NCBI RefSeq assembly: GCF_017591435.1
Contig: NC_059281.1
Coordinates: 10,108,402-10,172,401 of the forward strand
Direction: 5' to 3'
Origin: Portunus trituberculatus
Taxonomy: Eukaryota; Arthropoda; Malacostraca; Decapoda; Portunidae
Length of the DNA stretch: 64,000 bases
Shown here: piece by piece, positions 55,380 through 64,000 of the stretch
Position numbering within the stretch: position 1 is the stretch's first letter
Layout: each line of letters begins with the position of its first letter
Made by a program: the position numbers and the translations under genes
The notes under the pieces: model-generated
What the model was told of the DNA's origin: nothing
The model's database searches: none
What the model saw: the letters and a program-made list of their open reading frames with translations, nothing else

Positions 55380-55543
55380 AGGAGGAGGAGGAGGAGGAAG
55401 AGGAGGAGGAGGAAAAGTAAAGACAGGGCTACCGAGGAAGGAAGGAAGGAAGGAAGGAAGGAAGGAAGACGAGAAAGGCAAAGAAGCAAGTGACAGAATC
55501 TGAAGGAAGAAGGATGTGAAAACTTGTTTGTAGAAAAGCGAGG

Positions 55544-55587
<44 letters not shown>

Positions 55588-55725
55588 GGGGAGGGAGAAA
55601 GAGATAAGGGAAGAGAAGGGAAAGAGTAAGAGGGAAAGCAACAAAACCAATACATGATAAAAGTTTCCACAAAGTAATCACAAGTTCAACTTGAGAGAGG
55701 CTGAGGAAGTTTGTTAAAGACGGGG

Positions 55726-55779
<54 letters not shown>

Positions 55780-55861
55780 CCCACATTCTTTCCTTCTTTT
55801 CTTCCCTTTCTCTCTTTCCTCCCTTTTCCTCCCTCTTTCCTTCATCTCCTGTATCAGAATG

Positions 55862-55924
<63 letters not shown>
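55380..55924. repeat. (GGA)n, (GGAA)n, (GT)n, (CT)n and (GA)n cluster
   Basis: (GGA)n lies at 55380-55413, (GGAA)n at 55438-55468, (GT)n at 55551-55584, (CT)n at 55731-55777 and (GA)n at 55864-55924. The last two are complementary and 86 bp apart. Confidence 0.94.
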
Positions 55925-55928
<4 letters not shown>

Positions 55929-56087
55929 TATTTTGCACCGGTTCAGGTTAGCCAAGGACGAAGCAGGAAGTGGGCAGTGTTACCAGAAATATGGCGAGCA
56001 AAATGAATATGCAAAACTGAAGTAATGGTTGAATATTTGAATAATTATGGCATTACCTGAATTTACACAGAGAAAGTGTTAAAAAGG

Positions 56088-56445
56088 TAGAGTAAATTAA
56101 AGAAGGAATAACTTGTGTGATTTCTGGACAGTGAGGGAAGTAGCAGGTTAAATTTGTGGAGTTGTGAAGCTGTGGTGTGTCTTAAACTTTTCTCTCTCTT
56201 TGTTACATTCTCTATCTCTCTCTTTTGGATACCTTGATTAGAAAAAAAATGAAGAATGTGTGGAAAATAGTAGAGTAAATTAAGGTAGGACTAAAGTGTG
56301 TGATTTCTGGATAGTGAGGGAAGTAGCAGTCGTGAAGTTGTGAAGCTGTGGTGTGTCTCAAACTTCTCTTTCTCTATGTTGCATTCTCTTTCTCTTCTAG
56401 ACACTTTAATTAGAAAAAAGATATGAAGAATGTCTAGAAGAGAGT
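56088..56445. repeat. ~182-bp tandem duplication
   Basis: GTAGAGTAAATTAA starts at 56088 and 56270. GTGAGGGAAGTAGCAG and GTGAAGCTGTGGTGTGTCT are shared in order. Confidence 0.88.
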
Positions 56446-56450
56446 GTGTA

Positions 56451-56562
56451 ACAGTGGCCATTAATCTTCTGTCCTCCATAAACCGTTCCTAATGTAAATA
56501 AAATCGTTTAATTGTAACCAAAAGTCAAGGTAAAAATACGTCTCAGTACTGAAGAGGTTAAA
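56451..56562 (+). mobile_element. MITE-A right half alone
   Basis: The copy starts at GTGGCCATTAATCTTCTG and ends CAGTACTGAAGAGGTTAA. It corresponds almost exactly to the ~120-bp half that is tandemly repeated at other loci. Confidence 0.8.
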
Positions 56563-56679
56563 GATACGTGGCTGAATAAAATGTTGATGCACTTTTTTGG
56601 TTCCCTTTAAATGTATTAGTCATTATGAACGTTGTTTCCGAGCAGTATCCTATCAGTTCTTTTCTTTTTGTGTTTTTGG

Positions 56680-56890
56680 AGACACATTGCAGTAAAGAAA
56701 GTGAAATGTATCCAAAGAAGGAATGTAAAGGGAAAAGAAGGACATTTAGATCACAAATTGCAGTAAAAAAAGTGGTGTCCAGAAAAGAGAGAATGTAAAG
56801 GGGAAAAAAGGACATTTAGATCACAAATTACAATAAAAAAAAGTGAAGTGTATCCAGAAAAGAGAGAATATAATAGAAAATGGAAGCTTA
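56680..56890. repeat. ~70-bp tandem repeat, three units
   Basis: AGGACATTTAGATCACAAATT and GAGAATGTAAAGGG-type words recur in units starting near 56683, 56755 and 56825. Confidence 0.85.
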
Positions 56891-57127
56891 AGAGACACAG
56901 TACAGAGCAAACAGAGAGGAGAGCTGAGTAAAATGTCCGGAAGGGGAACATAAGCGTGGGAGAATTCTGGAAATCAAAAGTGGATTTATCTTTCTGAATG
57001 GCCTCACTTTCTTTCTATTTAATTTTTTCGTTCCATTTTTTCAGTCGGAGGGAAAATAAAGATAACATAATGAAAGACTCCCAGGACTACAGCATGACGG
57101 GGATGGAGGTGGAATAGTGTGTCGGGG

Positions 57128-57161
<34 letters not shown>

Positions 57162-57327
57162 AGATCTTGAGGCAAAATCATAGTCTATCGTCGTGGTAAG
57201 TGTGGTGATCAACGAGGATAACCGGAGTCTCTGGAGTGGACACGTGTGATTTCTCTTCAACAAAGGGTCCACGGTCCTAGCGCGAGTGAGTGTGCGGGTG
57301 AAGTGAAGGTTTGCGCTCTCACGGTCT
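56891..57327. other. Unique DNA with (GT)n 57130-57160
   Basis: Nothing else was recognised. Confidence 0.55.
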
Positions 57328-57498
57328 CAGTGGTCATGTAGTCAGAGCTGAGTCAATAGGGAGCTTTAAAAGAAGGTTAGATGAGTTCATGGATGGAGAT
57401 GATAGATGGAATTAGGTAGATTAAACACACAGTGACTGCCTCGTGTAGGCCTGGCGGTCTCTTGCAGCTTCCCTCTTTTGTTTTTATGTTCTTATGTT
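57328..57498 (+). mobile_element. LINE 3' end, family with FKRR C-terminus, copy 2
   Basis: The frame starting at 57330 encodes VVRAESIGSFKRRLDEFMDG, then DDRWN and TAG, a typical LINE reverse transcriptase C-terminus. The 3' tail ends in repeats of TTATGTTC. The 5' part of the element is absent. Confidence 0.75.
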
Positions 57499-57630
57499 CC
57501 TCCCGTGCTCTCCTTTCTTTTTTTACGTAATTCGTTGGGCGCGACTCCCTCCCAGTGTAGATTCTTCCTTGAGAGTTTCACCTTTGATATTTATTTCTTG
57601 TCTATAATGGACTTCACGAACCAAACCTTA

Positions 57631-57850
57631 CCGTGCTACAGTGGAACCATGCGTGCTGTGGGGTCCGAGGGGTTTCCAAGCGCACGGGTTCGAATCCTGT
57701 CCACGGTCCGAGAGTAGGTTGGGCTTCCTCACTCAGGGCAACGGTTTCCTAGCGGGTGGGCTTTGAGATAGGAGGAACCCCAAAAAGTATCCCCTTTAGC
57801 CCATAAATTCCCGTGACAAGCCCACATGATATAAAAAAAAAATAATTACA
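57631..57850 (+). mobile_element. Second tRNA-derived SINE family, copy 2
   Basis: The copy opens CCGTGCTACAGTGGAACCAT, has the B box GGTTCGAATCC, and its body ends GACAAGCCCACATGATAT before an A-run. The A-rich tail after the body supports LINE-mediated retrotransposition. It matches the reverse-strand copy at 9334-9515. Confidence 0.82.
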
Positions 57851-58190
57851 TCATCAATAAACTACAATGTGTTTTGAGCCAAGGAGCCAATTTAGAGAAG
57901 ACAGACTAGGCCAACTCACCTCACGTCACCACAAGGCGCAGAGGAGCAAACACTAGCAGTACAGATAGTGGTGACGTGGTGACAGTGATGCGTGAAGGTC
58001 ATAGAGTACTGATAGTGTTGGTAATATCTAAATGGACTGGAACGAAATTTAGTGATAAAAAGCGTGAATGGTTCCAGCGAGCACTCATAAACAACAAGGT
58101 GGGTCAGTTTAGAGCTAATGGAGCGCAATTTTTACATTTGTATTAGGCTAAGTGCTCGCCCCGCTTTGTCTGTACGTCTGTATGTATGCA

Positions 58191-58255
<65 letters not shown>

Positions 58256-58332
58256 CTTGCTTTTATCTATCAAGATTTTAAGATAGTCACGTTTATTCTT
58301 CATGCGTTTCTCTTCTCCCTTTTTTTGTTGTT
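57851..58332. other. Unique DNA with (GT)n 58193-58254
   Basis: A 62-bp GT tract, otherwise nothing recognised. Confidence 0.6.
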
Positions 58333-58787
58333 TTATCCCCTTCAGTACTGGGACACATTTTTACCTTGAGATTAGCGTACGATTAGACCATTTTACTGAC
58401 ATTAGGAAGGGTCTATAAAGGTCATAAGATAAATGGCCACAGTCTTCACTATTTTAACTCCTTCAATACTGGGACACATTTTTACCTTGATATTTGTGTA
58501 CGATTAGACCATTTTGATGACATTAGGAAGGGTCTATAGAGGTCAGAAGATAAATAGCCACAGTCTTCACAATTTTAACCCTTTCAGTAATGGAACACAT
58601 GTTTACCTTTAGATTTATGTACGATTAGACCATTTTGCTAACATTAGGAAGGGTCTATGGAGGTCAGAAGGTTAATAGCTACAGTCTTCACTATTTCAAT
58701 CCTAACATAAATTTCTGAAGCTGTATAAAATCACCAAATAGTAACCTGAATGAATATGAAAACACGTCATGGTACTCGAGGGCTTAA
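58333..58787 (-). mobile_element. MITE-A copy with its right half in three tandem copies
   Basis: Units start at 58333, 58454 and 58575, giving 121-bp spacing. All three share TACGATTAGACCATTTT, and the last unit runs into one complete left half. The arrangement matches the locus at 35114, but the unit sequences differ. Confidence 0.86.
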
Positions 58788-59655
<868 letters not shown>

Positions 59656-59893
59656 GTGTCTGGTGGATGGCGCGGAAAACTGTCGCTGATGAAAAAGGCG
59701 AAGCATGTCACACCACAGAAGAGACAAAAGAAACTCGTTATTTTTTTCTATTTTTGATGGAATGAAGCGAAGAAAATGGAAACTCTGTGTGTGGAATGAG
59801 TTTTTAACATTCACGGAAGACCAGTAAGTAATAATGGTAATAGTAACGTCAGGAAAGGTGTATTAATTGTGAAAATAGGAGGGGATGGTACTA

Positions 59894-60105
59894 TTAACCC
59901 TTCAGTACCATGACACGTTTTCCTATTCATTTTGCTTACTATTTGGTGATTCTACACAGCTTCAGAAACTCATGTTGGGATTAGAATAGTGAAGACTGTG
60001 GACCATTAATCTTCTGACCTCCATAGACCGTTGAAAATGTCAATAAAATCGTCTAATCACACCTAAACTCATGGTAAAAATGTGTCCCAGTATTGAAGGA
60101 GTTAA
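59894..60105 (+). mobile_element. MITE-A copy, complete
   Basis: The ends are TTAACCCTTCAGTACCATG and CAGTATTGAAGGAGTTAA. Confidence 0.85.
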
Positions 60106-60444
60106 AGGAAGCAAATGAAAACGCTAAAAATGACTAGATATTGTACAGAATATATACAAAAAAAAAAAAAAAAAAAAATAGATAAATGTTCTTAATAAAT
60201 CTATATATAAAGAGAGGAAGAGAAGTAATAGAGTGCAGCAAAAAAGAGAGGAACATAAATCAGGGAAATGAAATAAAAGGTCAGACTGGGAAAAAATATA
60301 TAGTTTGTGCTGAATGGACATTGTAGCGTTTGGGGAAAAAGAACGATAAATTTTAGCATCAAATAACAGGTAATATTCTCTACACTCACCATTAAGTCTG
60401 TTACAAAGTTAATGGTGGTCTGTTAAGTGTATGGTTTTGTGTTA

Positions 60445-60892
60445 TTGACCTCATCAGTACCAGGACGCGTTTCCATATTCATTCTCGTGACTATTTGGTG
60501 ATTTTATACAGCTTCAGAAACTTACGTCGGGGATTAGATTAGTGAAGACTGTGGCCATTAATCTTCTGACCTCAATATAGTCCTCCTAATGTCAATAAAA
60601 TGGTCTAGTACACAAATCTCAATGTAAAAATGTGTCCAAGTACTGAAGAGATTAGAAATAATGAAGACTGTGGCCATTGACCTTCTGACCTCAATAGACC
60701 CTTCCTAATGTCAATAAGATGGTCTAGTACACAAATTTCACTGTTGAAATGTGTCCCAGCACTGAAGGGATTAAAATAGTGAAAACTGTGGCCATTAATC
60801 TTCTGACCTCAATAGACCCTTCCTAATGTCAATAAAATGGTCTAGTACACAAATCTCAAAGGTACAAATATGTGCCGGTATCAAAGAGGTAA
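60445..60892 (+). mobile_element. MITE-A copy with its right half in three tandem copies
   Basis: A complete left half is followed by three ~120-bp right halves ending near 60654, 60773 and 60892. All share GGTCTAGTACACAAAT and CTGACCTCAATA, variants not shared with the other expanded loci. At each join, terminal GGATTA runs straight into the internal AATAGTGAAGACTG. Confidence 0.86.
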
Positions 60893-61194
60893 AAAAATAT
60901 ATAATAAACTTTTATGCAACCTACTTACCCTTCATAATTCTAAACAAATCCGTGGTCATGCCTTTTAAATTTGCGTCTTATAAATTTTTTTGGCAATGTT
61001 CTTTAAAGTCCCACAGGTTTCAGAATAAGGAAAACTGTGTCTTGTTCCTTCTTTTTCACTGGAAGTTTCTCATTTTGACATTTGATTCTCTGAGTTATCA
61101 TGTTCGGATTGAAAATAAAAAAAGAGGTTTCTCGTTTATTAAATTCCCTAGTTTTGATTTTGTATGGTATCAGTTTCTGGTGTTTGTATTTTCA

Positions 61195-61195
<1 letters not shown>
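60893..61195. other. AT-rich unique DNA, nothing recognised
   Basis: A 144-codon frame starting at 60826 inside MITE-A has no family signature. Confidence 0.5.
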
Positions 61196-61234
<39 letters not shown>

Positions 61235-61309
61235 CTTGCATAAATTTTGGCACACGGTGAGGAAAACGAGATGAGGAACGAAGGCTGGTAAGTAAGAAAA
61301 GAGGGAAAT

Positions 61310-61371
<62 letters not shown>
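61196..61371. repeat. Two (CT)n tracts
   Basis: CT tracts lie at 61196-61229 and 61313-61371. Confidence 0.95.
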
Positions 61372-61372
<1 letters not shown>

Positions 61373-61830
61373 GGACCCAGCTGATGTTGCTTTCCCGGGG
61401 TTCTGGCTCAGTCCCTCCACACATTTTTTTTCCAGGTCGCTTCCTGTCTCACGGTTCTCCTCAGTTTACCTCCCTGCTTTCCTTCTTCCCTCCTCTCATC
61501 CCTCTCTGATAACCTCCAGGGAGGATAGGTGGGTCTTCCGAGATTGCTCCTCCTTCTCCTCTTCCTCCTCTTCCTTCTCCTTCTCCTCCTCCTGAGATTG
61601 GTTTAAGAGAGGGAGAGAAGGAGAGGGAGAGAGATGGAAAGTTTAAGATGTTATGAAGCTGCTGTAGTTTCAGTGTCGTTTTTGCTTCCTCTGGTTTTCT
61701 TTCTTGTTATTAGTGTTGATTGTGGTGTTGTGGTGTTGATGGTGTGGTGTTGTGGTGTTGATGGTGGTTGTGGTGTTGTGTTTTGTGATTTTTTTTTTTT
61801 TATTATATATTGTTGTTTTTGTGTGTAATG

Positions 61831-61832
<2 letters not shown>
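61372..61832. other. Pyrimidine-rich then GTGTTG-rich DNA
   Basis: GATGGTGTGGTGTTGTGGTG-type repeats lie at 61718-61780. No gene was seen. Confidence 0.55.
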
Positions 61833-62065
<233 letters not shown>

Positions 62066-62124
62066 CCCCAAGTAATACGTACACCAGATTGCCTTAGCGC
62101 CGTGTGGCAGCATGCAATTAAGAC

Positions 62125-62353
62125 CTCCTCCTCTTCCTCCTCCTCCTCCTCCTCCTCCTCCTCCTCCTCCTCCTCCTCCTCCTCCTCCTCCTCCTCCTCC
62201 TCCTCCTCCTGTTCCAAATGGCTCTCTTTCTGTGTTTACGAGAACCACTGCGAATATTCAACTTTCTCTTTGTCTTCTTAATTTACCTCCACTGCCACCA
62301 TCAACCACCACCACCAACCACCACCACCACCACCACCACCACCACCACCACCA
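62125..62353. repeat. (CCT)n 62125-62210 and (CCA)n 62284-62353
   Basis: Two triplet tracts. Long poly-Pro, poly-Glu and poly-His frames here are artefacts. Confidence 0.95.
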
Positions 62354-62533
62354 TCCCCTCGACTCCTCTTCCTCTTCGTGTAACCCAGGTAGGATGGCGG
62401 GCCGTGCTGGGGTCACGAGGGAAGAAAAGCGAGGGGAAATATTTTGTACCTTGGGGGAGGGGAGTGAGGGCTGTCTGGATTGGTAAAGGGAAAGGATGGG
62501 AAAGAGAGAAAGGGAAGGACACGGTAGGACTGT

Positions 62534-62891
62534 GGCTCGTATTCTCAAACTCTTCTGTCCTTCACCTCCACTATTTCAAAAGGCTTTATTTTGATTTATT
62601 CGAGATTTTTTAAGGTGTTTTTTTACGGTTCTAGAGGTAGATTGACAACATTTCTACATTATCAACAGGAGAAACACACTTAAAAATCCGGCTATTTATC
62701 TCTGTAGCCTTGGAAAACAGTCATGGTGAGAGAATAAAGGGTTTTTAAGACATTTTTATGCTTCTAAAGCCAGAATGACAACATTTCTACATTATTAACT
62801 GCAGAAACACCCTTGAAAACCCCGCTAATCATCTCTGTGGCCTTGGAAAACAGTCGTGGTGATAGAGCAAAGCGTTTCAGAATACGGGCCT
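62534..62891 (+). mobile_element. MITE-B copy, two internal units
   Basis: The copy runs from GGCTCGTATTCTCAAACTCT to AGCGTTTCAGAATACGGGCC. Both units share GACAACATTTCTACATTAT, where other loci have ACAAGATTT. Confidence 0.85.
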
Positions 62892-63059
62892 AGAACAGAA
62901 AGTTAGATTGGGAGTGCACAGGGGAGTGAAGGGAAGGAGTGTCGAGAAGTAAAGGAGGAAGTCAGAGAAGTCGAGGGTTAGGGAAGCATTGGTTGATGTC
63001 ACACGAATTACCTGCCATTGGTCTGTCAGGTGTGATGGGCAGGTGAGGGAGGGAAAGAG

Positions 63060-63530
<471 letters not shown>

Positions 63531-63599
63531 GTCCTGGGAGTTGAAAAGAAGAGCACTATACCTGAAATACTACAGCAGGGAGGAAGGGAAGAGGGGGAA

Positions 63600-64000
63600 G
63601 AGGGAAGATGGGGGCTGGAGGGGTGAGTTACCGGGATTAAATGATGCTGGCAGAGTTACAAGGAGGGACCAAGTTAGAAGAGAAAGTTTTGAGGAGATTT
63701 GGTGAAAGATGATGAAAAAAGGAGAAAAAGGGCAAGGGAAAAAGAGAAAAGAGGAAAGAAAAAGGGAAAGATGATGAAAAATGAAAAAGCAAGGGAAAAA
63801 GAAAGGAGGAAGAAAAATAAGACAAAAAGAGACTATGAAATGCTGAAGTTTAAAGGAAATTTGGTGAAAGAGGAAATTTAGTGGAAGATGATGAAGGAAA
63901 AAGAAAAACTAAGAAAAGGACGAAAAAAAAGAGTATGAAATGCTGAAGGTTAGAGGAAATTTAGTGAAAGGAAATGAAAAAAAGAATAATGCAAGGGAAA
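63600..64000. repeat. Purine-rich (AAAGG/GAAAA) tract running to the window edge
   Basis: More than 85% A+G on this strand. AAATGCTGAAGTTTAAAGGA near 63838 recurs as AAATGCTGAAGGTTAGAGGA at 63937, a 99-bp period. Confidence 0.8.

Noticed and set aside
60826..61260. 144-codon forward frame
   Set aside because: It starts inside MITE-A and ends in a (CT)n tract, and its composition is AT-driven with no motif.

Overview
The window is nuclear DNA from an invertebrate animal, most likely a decapod crustacean. The reasons are an extreme density of (CA)n, (GA)n and triplet microsatellites, a metazoan intron-split carotenoid oxygenase gene, tRNA-derived SINEs, and a LINE whose endonuclease and reverse transcriptase resemble the jockey/BS-type elements common in crab assemblies. 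Species cannot be fixed from sequence alone. Nothing bacterial, no CRISPR array and no intact virus was seen.

One cellular gene is well supported. Eight forward-strand exons between 11827 and 30532 encode a carotenoid cleavage oxygenase of the BCO1/BCO2/NinaB/RPE65 family. They join in frame to 501 residues and retain all four iron-binding histidines. Only the first exon(s), coding the short N-terminus, are missing. Intron 1 (7.1 kb) and intron 3 (6.6 kb) are filled with simple repeats and transposon copies. Intron 1 both begins and ends in a tandem repeat whose every unit carries a splice-site-like sequence.

The rest is repeat landscape. 1-11.8 kb: polypyrimidine and polypurine blocks, a CpG-richer stretch at 5.7-6.5 kb, a SINE and MITE copies. 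30.5-35 kb: the gene's 3' flank, CpG-rich DNA, weak exon candidates and a 58-bp minisatellite. 35-48 kb: dense MITEs, a ~137-bp satellite, a tRNA-Val-derived SINE and many (GA)n/(CT)n tracts. 48.3-51.6 kb: a LINE broken by frameshifts, with a poly(A) tail. 51.7-64 kb: a second copy of that SINE, triplet-repeat fields, LINE 3' ends and more MITEs.

Two unnamed short inverted-repeat families recur through the window. 'MITE-A' is about 210 bp with TTAA-CCCCTTCAGTAC ends. 'MITE-B' is about 220 bp in its shortest form, with GGCTCGTATTC ends. Several copies of each contain internal tandem arrays of about 120 bp (A) or 133 bp (B). In MITE-A, units resemble each other more within a locus than between loci, which suggests repeated local expansion. 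With the reiterated splice sites of the carotenoid oxygenase gene, these are the most notable features here.
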